A DNA stretch of 64,000 nt from Streptomyces koelreuteriae (lineage in GTDB: Bacteria > Actinomycetota > Actinomycetes > Streptomycetales > Streptomycetaceae): NCBI RefSeq assembly GCF_018604545.1, contig NZ_CP075896.1, positions 5,828,001 through 5,892,000 of the forward strand, in the 5' to 3' direction. The notes beneath the pieces were generated by a model that made no database searches, was not told where the DNA came from, and saw only the letters and a list, made by a program, of their open reading frames with translations. A program made the position numbers and the translations under genes. This document shows, in pieces, positions 41,008 to 50,491 of this stretch; position 1 is the first letter of the stretch, and every line of letters starts with the position of its first letter.

Positions 41008-41600
41008 CGGCCGGTGACCGCCATCCGCTGCAGCAGCCCCCAGGTGAACTCCGCGACGACCTCCCACCGCGCCCCCGCCCCGTCCGGCGCCGTGAAGGCC
41101 AGCCCCCACCGGGTCGGTGCCGAACCCTCCAGGGGACGGGCCGGGGCGAAGGCACGGGCCGCTTCGTCCACCGTGCAGGACCAGGGGGCGAGATCGTCGA
41201 GGGTGCGCGGCTCCGGGCCCTCGGCGCCCGGCGCGCGGACCAGCCACTCGTTCCACACGGCGCCGTTCGGGGCGGTGAGGACCTCGAAGCGCAGGTCGGG
41301 CCAGAGCGGGACGGGCCACAGCCACGCCTCGCAGTCGAGGTCGCCGATGCGCCGGGGCGTACGGGACTCCGCGTCGCCGAGGACCGAGCGATAGCGGGAC
41401 AAGGCCGGGCGCGGGGAGCGGATCATCGCCTGCCAGCGCTTGTTCGCCTCGCGCATGTCCGCCAGGGAGACTCCCAGCGCGTGCCGGGCGTCCTCCACCA
41501 GGCCGGGATTGTGGTCGGCCATGCGGCGCAGCAGCACCAGCTGGAAATCGAGCGGGGTGAAGGGGCTAGCGGGGCGCTTTCCGGAGGGCATGGGACCCAT
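40998..41600 (-). CDS. Conserved hypothetical protein
   Basis: A 200-residue soluble protein of unknown function. Two recognisable parts: an N-terminal helical segment (LDFQLVLLRRMADHNPGLVE, DMREANKRWQAMIRS) and a C-terminal strand-rich part with several Trp (EAWLWPVPLWPDLRFEVLTA, WNEWLVRAPG). No signal peptide or membrane helix. The ATG at 41600 overlaps the FkbM gene by 35 bases on the same strand, so it is the last gene of the envelope-glycan operon, though a role in glycan metabolism is unproven. Its 3' end overlaps the MFS gene. Confidence 0.62.
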   Translation of the reverse strand: MGPMPSGKRPASPFTPLDFQLVLLRRMADHNPGLVEDARHALGVSLADMREANKRWQAMIRSPRPALSRYRSVLGDAESRTPRRIGDLDCEAWLWPVPLWPDLRFEVLTAPNGAVWNEWLVRAPGAEGPEPRTLDDLAPWSCTVDEAARAFAPARPLEGSAPTRWGLAFTAPDGAGARWEVVAEFTWGLLQRMAVTGRQD

Positions 41601-42393
41601 CGTCGCCCACCGGGGCCCTGCCGGGGCGGCGGCCGTCGGGCAGGAACAGCACCGAGTTGACGTAGCGCGGGCCCCTGAGCAGCGGCGAGGGCAGGACGCG
41701 GCGGAGCAGGCCGTGGGAGACGACGTAGGAGGCGTCGGCCTGGTGGTCCTCCAGCGGGAACTCGGCCAGCGGCACCCAGGTGTCGCCCGGCAGCACCCAG
41801 CCGTCGTAGCCCAGCAGGGCCAGATAGGTCACCACCGGCGCGATCGGCTGGATCCGGGACTCCAGCTCCACGAACAGGGCCGGGCGGTCGCGGGCCAGCA
41901 GACCCGTCGCCCCGCGCAGCACCGCCGGCTCGTTGCCGTCCACGTCGATCTTGATGAAGCCGACGTCGCGCAGCCCCAGATCGTCCAGCGTGACACAGGG
42001 GACGTCCAGCGCCCGGCCGTGGATGTCCCGCCGGACCAGCGAGGACACGCCCCGGTCGCCCGAGTCGTCCGACGGCAGCCACAGCCGGGCGAGGCCCGGA
42101 CGGTCCGAGGCCGCCGCGCGGATCACCCGTACGTTCGACGGGACGGCGGCGGCCAGCAGCCGGGCCAGATGGGGCACCGGCTCGATCGTCACGACCTGCT
42201 CGGCGCGGCCGGACAGCCGGTGCGTCCAGGGCCCGTACCAGCCGCCCACATCCACCGCCGTACGGCACCCGGGCGGGCACAGCTCGGCGAGCCGGGCCAG
42301 CTCCGGTTCGAACCGCGGATACAGCGCCCGGGCCGTCGCGGCCACCAGCCGGGTGGGCAGCAGGGGAGCGAGGCGGGCGGCCAGGCTGGTCAC
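41566..42393 (-). CDS. FkbM-family SAM-dependent methyltransferase
   Basis: A 275-residue FkbM-type O-methyltransferase. SAM-binding DVGGWYGPW, VVTIEPVPHLARLLAAA and the family hallmark FIKIDVDGNEPAVLRGA are present. FkbM enzymes methylate sugars and polyketides, so methylation of an envelope glycan is likely in this context. GTG start overlapping the TGA of the Trm112-like gene (GTGA), with AGAGGA upstream. It is followed by the hypothetical gene with a 35-base overlap. Confidence 0.85.
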   Translation of the reverse strand: MTSLAARLAPLLPTRLVAATARALYPRFEPELARLAELCPPGCRTAVDVGGWYGPWTHRLSGRAEQVVTIEPVPHLARLLAAAVPSNVRVIRAAASDRPGLARLWLPSDDSGDRGVSSLVRRDIHGRALDVPCVTLDDLGLRDVGFIKIDVDGNEPAVLRGATGLLARDRPALFVELESRIQPIAPVVTYLALLGYDGWVLPGDTWVPLAEFPLEDHQADASYVVSHGLLRRVLPSPLLRGPRYVNSVLFLPDGRRPGRAPVGDDGSHALRKAPR

Positions 42394-42611
42394 GGCGACA
42401 TCCTCTTGAGCAGTTCCTCGTGCTCCTCGTCCGGCACCTGCTCCCCGGACGAGGGCAGCAGTTGCGGAATGCCGTCGAGGATCGGATAGCGGCGGCGCAA
42501 CCGCGGGTTGTACAGCGCCTCCTCCCGCTCGGTCTCCTCGGCCAGCAGATGCAGCGGGCCCTTGTCGAGCGGGCACGCCAGGATCTTCAGCAGCGGGTCG
42601 TCGGGCTTCAT
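42390..42611 (-). CDS. Trm112-like small protein
   Basis: A 73-residue Trm112/UPF0434-like protein: ILACPLDKGPLHLLAEET and RYPILDGIPQLLPSSGEQ match the family. Trm112 normally binds zinc through several cysteines and activates methyltransferases; here only one Cys remains, so the zinc site is lost. It sits between an EamA-like transporter and FkbM gene in an operon with three methyltransferases, suggesting a partner role. ATG start overlapping the transporter stop (ATGA), with AAGGAG upstream. Confidence 0.8.
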   Translation of the reverse strand: MKPDDPLLKILACPLDKGPLHLLAEETEREEALYNPRLRRRYPILDGIPQLLPSSGEQVPDEEHEELLKRMSP

Positions 42612-43525
42612 GGGGATGCCAACTCCTTGGCTGGGGAGGGCTCTTGGGGAGCGGAGTCGTGTTTGGGCATGGTCAGCAGTACGGCGACGGCCAGGGTCGT
42701 GCCCGCCACCCGCAGCGCGAGCCGCAGCGGGTCGTCCGGCAGGGCCTCGCCGAAGGACAGGGTGCCGAGCACCGCCGTGAACAGGCAGGTCACGGTCGTG
42801 CACACCGGCACGATCAGCGAGGCCCGGCAGCGCTGCAGCGCCGCCTGCGACATCACCAGTCCGAACACACCGGTGAACAGCAGCAGATACGGATAAGGGG
42901 AGGCCAGCAGATCCAGGACCGCGCCGCCGATCCCGCTGGTCGTCAGATGGCTCGACACGCCCTTGATGGCCAGCGAGCTGACGCCGTACAGCAGGCCCAC
43001 GGCCACGCCGTACTCGACGCCGGTCGTCGGGCGCCGGTGCCGGTTGCGGGCGCGGCGCTCGGCGGAGCCGTACAGCCACACCCCGGCCGCCAGCGACGGC
43101 ACGCACACCAGCAGGATCAGCGGATAGGGCGCCTCCTGGCTGACGGAGTCCGAGCCCTCGCGCAGGGACAGCACCACCATCAGCAGCGCGAGCAGGATCG
43201 CGCCCAGCGCGTATCGCTCACGGCCGGTCGTCTCCTCGCCGAGCAGCCGGGCCGACAGCAGCACGAGCAGCACCAGGCCGGAGACGAAGATGCCCTGCGC
43301 GGCGGCGATCGGCAGCGTCCGGTACACCGCGAGCTGGGCGGCGAACCCGGCCGCGAGCGAGAGCGAACCGCCGATCCACAGCGGGCTGCCGAGCACCAGC
43401 CGCAGCAGCCGGGCGGGCTGCCGGATCGATACTTCAGGCAGGGCGGCGAGCGCGCGTTTCTCCAGGACGAATCCGGTGCTGTACAGGACGTTCGCCAGCA
43501 GGGCCGCGGCCACTCCCCACCACAT
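42608..43525 (-). CDS. DMT/EamA-like membrane transporter
   Basis: A 305-residue protein with about nine hydrophobic helices and an internal repeat of the EamA type (ALLANVLYSTGFVLEKRALA and the second-half IKGVSSHLTTSGIGGAVLDL). These drug/metabolite or nucleotide-sugar-like transporters can flip or export glycan-lipid components. It is in an operon with glycosyltransferases and methyltransferases, so transport of an envelope precursor is the natural reading, but no sugar specificity is visible. The ATG is 3 bases after the preceding methyltransferase stop. Confidence 0.75.
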   Translation of the reverse strand: MWWGVAAALLANVLYSTGFVLEKRALAALPEVSIRQPARLLRLVLGSPLWIGGSLSLAAGFAAQLAVYRTLPIAAAQGIFVSGLVLLVLLSARLLGEETTGRERYALGAILLALLMVVLSLREGSDSVSQEAPYPLILLVCVPSLAAGVWLYGSAERRARNRHRRPTTGVEYGVAVGLLYGVSSLAIKGVSSHLTTSGIGGAVLDLLASPYPYLLLFTGVFGLVMSQAALQRCRASLIVPVCTTVTCLFTAVLGTLSFGEALPDDPLRLALRVAGTTLAVAVLLTMPKHDSAPQEPSPAKELASP

Positions 43526-43528
43526 GGG

Positions 43529-44302
43529 CTACGTCCTCCTGGCGTGCAGCAGCAGGATCGACGCCAGCTTCGGCCGGGCGCAGGCCAGCCGGTCCAGCGG
43601 CCGAAGCGGGCGCGGTACGCCGTGGAAGGGAGCGCCTTCGAGTCCTACGACCGTGAATCCGGACGCGGCGACGAACTCCCTCAGCGCGCGGGCGGTGTAG
43701 AGGCGCAGATGTCCTACGACCTCTTTGCCCGGGCGGCCGTGGATGCCGCGCAGGCTGACCTCCGAGAAGACCGGCTGCACCCCGGCGAGCAGCAGGGCGC
43801 GGTTGTACCAGGCGGCCAGATTCGGGGTGGACAGCATCAGATGGCCCCCGGGGCGCAGGATCCTGCGGATCTCGTCGAGCGCGGCGTCCGGGTCGACGAG
43901 GTGCTCGATCACCTCGCTGAACAGCACCGCGTCGGCGGATTCGGAGGCGAACGGCAGTCCCCCGCCGGTGAGTTCACCGCGGACCGCGTACGGGATGCGG
44001 GTACGGGCGCGTCTGAGGGCGTCCTGGGACCAGTCGACGCCGATGACACGGTGGCCGGGCAGCAGGGGCGCGGCGGTGGCGGCGGCGGTGCCGTCGCCGC
44101 AGCCGATGTCGAGGACCGTGCGGGGGCGGTCGCCGGCCGGTCCGAGGGCCCGGGCCAGCATGCGGGCCTGGCGGAGGCTGCGGGGGGTGCCGGACGCCAC
44201 CGGGACGGCGGGGTTCTCGTAGAAGTCGCGCAGGTCGCGGGGCGGGCGTCGTCCGGCGGTGGTCGTTGTCGTCGCGGGTGTCGTGGCCGGTGTCGGTGTC
44301 AT
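43529..44302 (-). CDS. Class I SAM-dependent methyltransferase
   Basis: A 257-residue methyltransferase: motif I VLDIGCGDGTAA, RVIGVDWSQDALRRARTR, ADAVLFSEVIEHLVDPDAAL and ILRPGGHLMLSTPN. The start ATG overlaps the stop of the condensation-like gene. The first 18 residues are Thr/Pro-rich. Probable glycan or lipid methylation in the operon, substrate unknown. Confidence 0.88.
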   Translation of the reverse strand: MTPTPATTPATTTTTAGRRPPRDLRDFYENPAVPVASGTPRSLRQARMLARALGPAGDRPRTVLDIGCGDGTAAATAAPLLPGHRVIGVDWSQDALRRARTRIPYAVRGELTGGGLPFASESADAVLFSEVIEHLVDPDAALDEIRRILRPGGHLMLSTPNLAAWYNRALLLAGVQPVFSEVSLRGIHGRPGKEVVGHLRLYTARALREFVAASGFTVVGLEGAPFHGVPRPLRPLDRLACARPKLASILLLHARRT

Positions 44303-45660
44303 GGGGCGACCTCCGTGGTGTGCAGATAGTGCTCGAAGAGGTCGCGGAGGTGGGCGCCGTCGCCGTGGCTGAGCAGGGACCGGGACCAGCGCAGGGCCAG
44401 GTGGAGACGGCCGGCCGTGGAGGCGGTGGTGACGGTCAGGCCGCGCGGCATCCGGGCCGGCGCCGAGAACCAGACCGCGTGCGCGCGGCCCGCCTCCTCG
44501 CCGAAGTCCAGCGGGTACGGGATACGGCCGATGTTGCTGAGCAGGGTCGTCGACGTCCAGGGCGCGGCGGCCCTGCGCAGGCCGCGGGTGAGGGCGGCGC
44601 GGGCGGCGACCGGGGCCCAGGGGGAGGTGAGCAGGGCGGCGCCGTGGCCCAGTTGGGGGCGGGGCTGGGATTTCAGCGCGCGGGTGCGTTCCGCGGTGCG
44701 ACGGAGCAGGGTGGACATCTCCGCCTTCAACTCACCTGGTGAGAAAGGCACTTCTACCAGGCGGGTGCCGTTGCCGATGGGCATCGTGGTGTCGCGGGGG
44801 CGGTCGTCCACGGGCATGGTGATGCGCAGGGGGCGGGGGCGGGCGCCGTGTTCCCTGTTCCAGTGGGCGATGGTCAGGGCCGTGGTGACCATGAGCTGGT
44901 CGTTGACGGTGTAGGGGGAGCCCTTGGGGCGGTGCGGGAGGGGGAGTTCGGTGACGAGCATGCCGTTGCCGGGGGAGGGGTCGGGTGTGCCTTGCGCTAC
45001 CCGCGCGGGGGGTGACCAGGTGGTGGGGGTGTCCGGGGGTTCTTTTCCGGGTTCCGCGGCGCGGGTGGGGGGCGCGGTGGGGTTGTTGTCCTGGCCTCCG
45101 TAGAGCTCTGCGGCGGTGGCGAGTATGCGGAGGCAGGCCGGGCCGTCGAGGGCGGTGTGGTTGATGGTGAGGAGGAGGACTGTGCCTTGGGTGGTGCTCG
45201 GGGATGGTGCTGGGGCCGGGTGGGTCCGCAGCTCGGCGGGGCGAGGTGCCGCTGCGCCCACCCGTGCCGCCCCAGCGGCACGATTGCCCGCAGCTAGGGC
45301 GGCGACTGCTTCGAGTCGGATCGGCGGCGACATCGTCAAGGGCGGTGCCTCCGCCAGTGCCCTCGTCCTGGCGTCCTGCAACGCCCTCGGCCCCGCCGGG
45401 GTGAAGGTCACCACCTCCGTGTCCGGCTCCGTCGTCAGCTCCCACTCGTAGCGGCGGCGGAACCACGGCCCCCCTGCCTCCCGCATCAGGATGCGGGGAT
45501 GCCGGTGCAGGGCCTCGGTGAAGGCCTTGCGCAGGCGGGCGGGTTCCAGGGGGCCCGGGAGGTGGACCTCGATGTGGACCGTTTCCGGTTCCTGCTCCTG
45601 GAGGCAGTGCCGGGACACCTCGTCCACCACCGGGAACGGGATGCGTACCGGTGCGGTCAT
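44299..45660 (-). CDS. Condensation-domain-like acyltransferase
   Basis: A 453-residue protein of the NRPS condensation/PapA/WS-DGAT acyltransferase superfamily. The active-site motif is INHTALDG (His168, Asp172), close to the HHxxxDG pattern; the fold is also seen in VNDQLMVTTALTIAHWN and PVDDRPRDTTMPIGNGTRLV, similar to family acceptor motifs. Residues ~118-158 are an Ala/Pro-rich insertion. No carrier-protein or NRPS neighbour is present; the neighbour is an AftD-like glycosyltransferase, so it likely acylates a sugar or lipid of the envelope glycan. Overlaps its upstream neighbour by ATGA. Confidence 0.72.
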   Translation of the reverse strand: MTAPVRIPFPVVDEVSRHCLQEQEPETVHIEVHLPGPLEPARLRKAFTEALHRHPRILMREAGGPWFRRRYEWELTTEPDTEVVTFTPAGPRALQDARTRALAEAPPLTMSPPIRLEAVAALAAGNRAAGAARVGAAAPRPAELRTHPAPAPSPSTTQGTVLLLTINHTALDGPACLRILATAAELYGGQDNNPTAPPTRAAEPGKEPPDTPTTWSPPARVAQGTPDPSPGNGMLVTELPLPHRPKGSPYTVNDQLMVTTALTIAHWNREHGARPRPLRITMPVDDRPRDTTMPIGNGTRLVEVPFSPGELKAEMSTLLRRTAERTRALKSQPRPQLGHGAALLTSPWAPVAARAALTRGLRRAAAPWTSTTLLSNIGRIPYPLDFGEEAGRAHAVWFSAPARMPRGLTVTTASTAGRLHLALRWSRSLLSHGDGAHLRDLFEHYLHTTEVAP

Positions 45661-48600
45661 GCGGGCTCTTCCTTCCCCGGTTCTCGCAGGCTCACCAGGC
45701 CCGCGAACAGGCCGATCAAAGCCAGCAGTTGGGCCACATGCCCGAACGCGCCCGTGCCCGACCCCACCGGCTCCCCGGCCCCGAACGCGGCAAGCACACC
45801 CGCTCCCGCCAGCGCGACGAACGCGATCGGCACCAGCAGGGCGTGCCGCCGCGAGGCCAGCAGTGCCAGGGCCGGGACCAGCAGCGCGAACCAGCCCGCG
45901 ATCACCACTGCGACCAGCGTCAGCGCCACCGTGCCGAGCCACAGCCCGGGCAGCGGCGGAACCGGCTGCGGTGCGTCGGGGTTGGGGGCGCGGCGGCGCC
46001 ACAGGGCGAGGCCCAGCAGCACCGCGATGCCGGCGCCGCTGCCGATCAGCCCGACGTCGTAGGTCGTGGCCGGTTCGTACGACAGCTTGACCGCGCCGCC
46101 CGCCCCGGCCGGGACCCGCCAGCCCTGCTGCCAGCCGTCCAGCCGTACCGGGGTCAGCTCCTTGCCGCCCAGGGTGGCCTTCCAGCCGTCGTTGAAGTTC
46201 TCGTACGTCGTCAGGTACGAGGCCGTGCCGGAGCCGACCGTGACCTCGCGCCGGTCGCCCAGCCAGTCCCGTATCTCCAGCTCACGCCCGGCCGCCGCGG
46301 CCTCGGGAACCGTCCCGCGGGTCAGGGTCACGTCCGTGAGGGCGAGCGGGCCCGCGTCACCGCCCTCCAGCCGGTGTTCGCCGGCGGGCAGCCGCACCTC
46401 GGAGTCGCCCCGGCCCTCCTGGCAGAGCGTCACCTCGACGCCCCGCCGCTCCACGAGATCCCGCACCGTCCCCTTCACGCTCGTCCGGTACAGCTCGCTG
46501 TCCAGCGCCACGTCCGGGCCCTTGCCGCACGGCAGGGAGAACTTCCGGGTGCCGTCCGGCTGCGGGGTGCGGTACTGGTCGAGGGAGGGGACGTACGCCT
46601 CCGTCAGGCCCACCGGGAGGCGCAGATCCTCGTCGGCGACCGGGTTGTGCAGGGTCAGCGGGGCGGTCTCGGTGACGGTGATGTCGAGCCGGTCGGTGGT
46701 GATCGGCGGGAAGCGGACCCAGCCGTTCTCGTCGACGCCGGCGATCGTCGCGCCGTCGGGGGAGCTGATGCTCACCTGGGAGGCGCGGGTGGACAGGCCG
46801 CCCGCGGGGGCCAGGACGACTTCGCCGACCGGCTGCTTGCCCTCCCAGCTCAGGTGGATCGTCGGCCGGTCGCCCGCGATCCAGGCCGTCGTGAGGTCGC
46901 CGTCGGTGAGGTTGCGTGCCGTCAGGCCCGCGCCGAGGCTCGCCGTGGAGTCGGCGGTGGCGACGATCCTGGTCTGCTGCTCGGGTGCGACCTCGTAGAG
47001 CAGCCGGTCGAGTTCCTCGCCCGGCACCGGCACCGCGTTCGCCTTCACCTCGTAGGTTCCGGCGGCCGGTGTGGTGAAGCGGCGGTGCAGTCCGGCCTCC
47101 GTGCCGGTCGCGGACAGGCCCGTCGGGTCGGCGGCGCGGTGCAGGGAGACGACGGTGGCGGCCGCGGTGGCGTTGTCCGCGTCGGCCGGCAGCTTCAGCA
47201 GCCGCGTCACCTGGATGTCCGGCAGGTCGATCTCGGAGAAGCCCGCGCCCGTCAGACCGGCCCGGCGCTCCACAGAGTCCACGATCGTCAGCTTCATCCA
47301 GCGGCTCGTGCCCTCGGGCGCCTTGATCCGCTGCGTCTTGCCGTTCGGCTGGAGGAAGCTCGTCTTCGAGCCCTTCTCCGTCTCGACCCGTACCTTCGTG
47401 GCCGCCGCGCGCACACTCTCCTGCGGCAACGGCGTGACCTTGAAGGAGGACGGCATGTCATAGGGGCCGGTGAAGCCGACCCGCAGCCACTGCCCGTCCG
47501 GGGTGTCCGGCGCGCCCTCCGCCCAGGCGGTGTCCGGGTTGCCGTCGAAGGCGTTCACCGGGTCGTACTGCGGCAGATGGAAGAGCCAGTTGCCGTACGA
47601 GGACGCCGTCACCGAGGCGGCGCCGCGCAGTTCGGCCACGGTCTGGTGGTCGGTGCCCTCGGCGGGCAGGATCTGCCGCGGCTTCTCGCCCGGGTCCTGC
47701 TGGGCGTCGGGCGCGTTGCGCTCGTCCTCCGTGTACGTGTACGACGTACCGGCGTTGACCAGGCCGAACCGGGTGTCGGCACGCCGCATCCCGTCGCCCA
47801 CCACCTGCACGGCCGGGGTGCCGAGCCCGGGATGGTTGTCGCCGGTCAGGACACTCGCCCGCCCACGCAGCCGGGACGCCAGCGGCAGCAGCGCCTCCGG
47901 GCCGCCGGACACCACGGCCGTGTCGGAGACCGGGGCCAGTCCCGCCTGCCCGGGCCGGAGCACGTCCGCGTCGGCCGGCCGGTAGATCTCCACCGCCCGC
48001 TGCCGCGCGTACAGCCCCTCGACCTGGAGCGGGGCGTCCTGCGCGATCCGCCCGCCGGTCATCACCGGACCGAGCCCCGTCACCCGCTCGTACCCGGACT
48101 GCTCCAGCGTCCGCTTCACCGTCGCGGTCGGCACCGCGCCGATCTGGTCGGGATCGAGATCGTTGCGTACGACGACGTAGTACAGCCCCGCCCGGCTCAA
48201 GTAGTCCGCGAGACCGGGGACTTCGCCGCCCGTCAGCAGCGCCTGCTCGACAGCGTCCATCGCGCGCCGGTTGCCGGGCGTGCCGAACGGGACGTAGTCG
48301 CGCTGCGCCCAGCGCGACTCGGCGAGCACGTCGAGCGGCTGGTCGATGGGGGAGCCCCAGGTGTACATGCCGTGCGCGGTCGCCGGGACGACCAGGGCCC
48401 GGGAGTCGGGGGAGTACTTCTCCAGCCAGTCGGCCGTGGCCTGCCAGTAGGTGGGCAGCTTCTGGAAGGAACCCTGGTTGAGGATCGAGCCGTTGAGATA
48501 CGGCAGCAGCAGCCCCGGCAGGACCAGCACGGCCGCGATCAGCGGGGCGAGACGCCGGCCGCGCACCCGGCGGGCCCCGCGCGGCTCGGCTGCCACACCC

Positions 48601-49769
48601 ACCAGATGGACCAGGCCCAGCACGAGCGCCAGCGCCATGCCCGCCTGGAACTTGTAGATGTTCCGGAACGGCGACAGCCACCCGTCCAGCCAGCCCTGCA
48701 CGACCCCGTGGAACGGCGCCCCGAACGCCCCGCCGTACCCGGCGAGCAGCACCAGCGCCGCCACCAGCACGGTCAGCACCAGCCAGCGCCGCTCGGGCAC
48801 GTCCCGCCGGGCGAGTCCGGCGAGCCCCAGCCCGGCCGCCAGCGCCGAGCTCACGATCACGAGGACCGAGGAGGCCACGGCCCACCCCGCGGGCAGCCAC
48901 GCCTCACCGAAGTGCAGATAGGCGACCCAGTTCCCGGCGCCGCGCAGCGCCTCGGTCGCCGACATGGTGTCCGTCGTGGTCTGGGCCGTCTCGATGTACG
49001 GCAGGAAGTTCTCGCCGTAGACCCCGAGCAGCAGCAGCGGCACCCACCACCAGGCCGTCACGACGATCACGGCCGGGGCCCACCAGGCGATCAGCTTGCG
49101 CTGCCGGGGCCCGGGCGGCCGGGACAGCAGATACAGCCCGACCGGCAGCAGCGAGGCCAGGGTCGCCGAGGCGTTCACCCCGCCCATGAACGGCACGAGC
49201 AGCGCCGACCGCAGCGCCGCGACCCGGGCCGCGTACCGCTCGTTCGTCAGCGGCAGCAGCACCCACGGCAGGAAAGCGCCGGGCAGCGCGGCGGCCGACG
49301 TCGACCCGATGACCGTCGTGAACACCGGCCACAGCGCGTACGCCACGGCCCCCAGCAGCCGGGACGTCCCACTGCCCACCCGCAGCCGTTCCGCCAGCCG
49401 CAGCGCACCCCAGAAGGCGACGGACACGACGACCGACATCCACAGCCGCTCCGCCAGCCACACCGGCAGCTGTACGAGGTCGCACAGCCAGTAGAACGGC
49501 AGCATCGGCCAGAGATAGCCGACGTACTGGTCCTGGATCCCGCCGAACCCGGCCCGGTCGTGCCACAACTGGCCCAGATCTGCGAGGAACTGCCCCGGGT
49601 CGACGGTGACGCCCAGCTTGGTGTCGAAGGTCTGCCGCCCGGGTTGCACCGCGAGGAACAACACGAACACCACAGCCCAGAAACCCAGCAGCCAGCGTCG
49701 CGACCGCGGGCCCTCGGGGGGACCCGCCGCGGTCGCGGTGGGGGGAGGAGCCTGGACCGTGGTTGTCAT
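45657..49769 (-). CDS. AftD-like GT-C arabinofuranosyltransferase
   Basis: A 1370-residue membrane glycosyltransferase. Residues ~25-470 hold about ten helices; the first extracytoplasmic loop contains DTKLGVTVDPGQFLADLGQL with acidic catalytic-type residues of GT-C enzymes. Later come F5/8-type-C-like carbohydrate-binding modules (SVTASSYGNWLFHLP, NAFDGNPDTAWAEGAP; ARNLTDGDLTTAWIAGDRPT) and C-terminal helices. It matches DUF3367/AftD family proteins, which add arabinofuranose to mycobacterial glycans; here the glycan is probably a cell-envelope polysaccharide. ATG at 49769 overlaps the upstream methyltransferase by ATGA. Confidence 0.85.
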   Translation of the reverse strand: MTTTVQAPPPTATAAGPPEGPRSRRWLLGFWAVVFVLFLAVQPGRQTFDTKLGVTVDPGQFLADLGQLWHDRAGFGGIQDQYVGYLWPMLPFYWLCDLVQLPVWLAERLWMSVVVSVAFWGALRLAERLRVGSGTSRLLGAVAYALWPVFTTVIGSTSAAALPGAFLPWVLLPLTNERYAARVAALRSALLVPFMGGVNASATLASLLPVGLYLLSRPPGPRQRKLIAWWAPAVIVVTAWWWVPLLLLGVYGENFLPYIETAQTTTDTMSATEALRGAGNWVAYLHFGEAWLPAGWAVASSVLVIVSSALAAGLGLAGLARRDVPERRWLVLTVLVAALVLLAGYGGAFGAPFHGVVQGWLDGWLSPFRNIYKFQAGMALALVLGLVHLVGVAAEPRGARRVRGRRLAPLIAAVLVLPGLLLPYLNGSILNQGSFQKLPTYWQATADWLEKYSPDSRALVVPATAHGMYTWGSPIDQPLDVLAESRWAQRDYVPFGTPGNRRAMDAVEQALLTGGEVPGLADYLSRAGLYYVVVRNDLDPDQIGAVPTATVKRTLEQSGYERVTGLGPVMTGGRIAQDAPLQVEGLYARQRAVEIYRPADADVLRPGQAGLAPVSDTAVVSGGPEALLPLASRLRGRASVLTGDNHPGLGTPAVQVVGDGMRRADTRFGLVNAGTSYTYTEDERNAPDAQQDPGEKPRQILPAEGTDHQTVAELRGAASVTASSYGNWLFHLPQYDPVNAFDGNPDTAWAEGAPDTPDGQWLRVGFTGPYDMPSSFKVTPLPQESVRAAATKVRVETEKGSKTSFLQPNGKTQRIKAPEGTSRWMKLTIVDSVERRAGLTGAGFSEIDLPDIQVTRLLKLPADADNATAAATVVSLHRAADPTGLSATGTEAGLHRRFTTPAAGTYEVKANAVPVPGEELDRLLYEVAPEQQTRIVATADSTASLGAGLTARNLTDGDLTTAWIAGDRPTIHLSWEGKQPVGEVVLAPAGGLSTRASQVSISSPDGATIAGVDENGWVRFPPITTDRLDITVTETAPLTLHNPVADEDLRLPVGLTEAYVPSLDQYRTPQPDGTRKFSLPCGKGPDVALDSELYRTSVKGTVRDLVERRGVEVTLCQEGRGDSEVRLPAGEHRLEGGDAGPLALTDVTLTRGTVPEAAAAGRELEIRDWLGDRREVTVGSGTASYLTTYENFNDGWKATLGGKELTPVRLDGWQQGWRVPAGAGGAVKLSYEPATTYDVGLIGSGAGIAVLLGLALWRRRAPNPDAPQPVPPLPGLWLGTVALTLVAVVIAGWFALLVPALALLASRRHALLVPIAFVALAGAGVLAAFGAGEPVGSGTGAFGHVAQLLALIGLFAGLVSLREPGKEEPA

Positions 49770-50491
49770 GTAGGACACCGCCGCAGAATGAGGAGGAGGT
49801 TCCAGGTGGCGAACTCGCGGATCCCGGGCGCCTTGACGACGGTCTCCGCGAGGAAGGGCCAGTAGCGGGAGCGCGCCGAGACGACCGTGACGTCGTCGCG
49901 GGCACGCACCTGCCGCAGGGTGGAGCCGATGTGCACCGCGAACAGGTTCTCGCCGAGCGTGTGCTTGGCGGGCCGGCCGGTCCGCCGCAGATAGCGGGCC
50001 CGGGCCCGCTCGGCACCGAAGTAGTGCCACGGGGCCCACTCGTGCCCGCCCCACGGCGACAGCCAGTTGGTGAACGACACATAGATCAGCCCGCCCGGGC
50101 GCGTCACCCGGGCCAGCTCACTGAGAAAGGTCTCCGGATCGGCCACGTGCTCCAGCACGTTGGAGGAGAAGGTGACATCCGCGATGCCGTCCCGCAGGGG
50201 CAGCAGATACCCGTCGGCGACCACCGCACCGCCGGGCGGCTTCTCACCCAGCTCGGCCATGTCCGGCTCGAACAGATAGGCCTGGGCCCCGCGACGCCGG
50301 AACTCCTCGGTGAAGTAGCCACTGCCCCCACCGATGTCCAGGACGGTACGCCCGGCGACGGGCCCGTCATACGCCTCGACTTGGTCGGCGGCGTCACGGG
50401 CGAGCAGCGAGTAGCAGTACTCGGGATCGTCCTGTTCACGGAGGAAGGCACGGAACAGGGCAACAGATCTTCGAAACGAGGGGTCTTTCAC
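49766..50491 (-). CDS. Class I SAM-dependent methyltransferase
   Basis: A 241-residue methyltransferase with motif I VLDIGGGSGYFTEEF, an acidic motif EPDMAELG and FSSNVLEHVADPETFLSEL. GTG start at 50491 overlapping the glycosyltransferase stop (GTGA). It is distinct from the other methyltransferases in the operon. Likely modifies a sugar or lipid in the same pathway. The upstream open frame to 50632 lies within the glycosyltransferase gene and is not used. Confidence 0.87.
   Translation of the reverse strand: MKDPSFRRSVALFRAFLREQDDPEYCYSLLARDAADQVEAYDGPVAGRTVLDIGGGSGYFTEEFRRRGAQAYLFEPDMAELGEKPPGGAVVADGYLLPLRDGIADVTFSSNVLEHVADPETFLSELARVTRPGGLIYVSFTNWLSPWGGHEWAPWHYFGAERARARYLRRTGRPAKHTLGENLFAVHIGSTLRQVRARDDVTVVSARSRYWPFLAETVVKAPGIREFATWNLLLILRRCPT

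Noticed and set aside
44299..49769. NRPS or polyketide biosynthetic cluster
   Set aside because: The condensation-like protein has no carrier, adenylation or ketosynthase partner; the neighbours are envelope-glycan genes.
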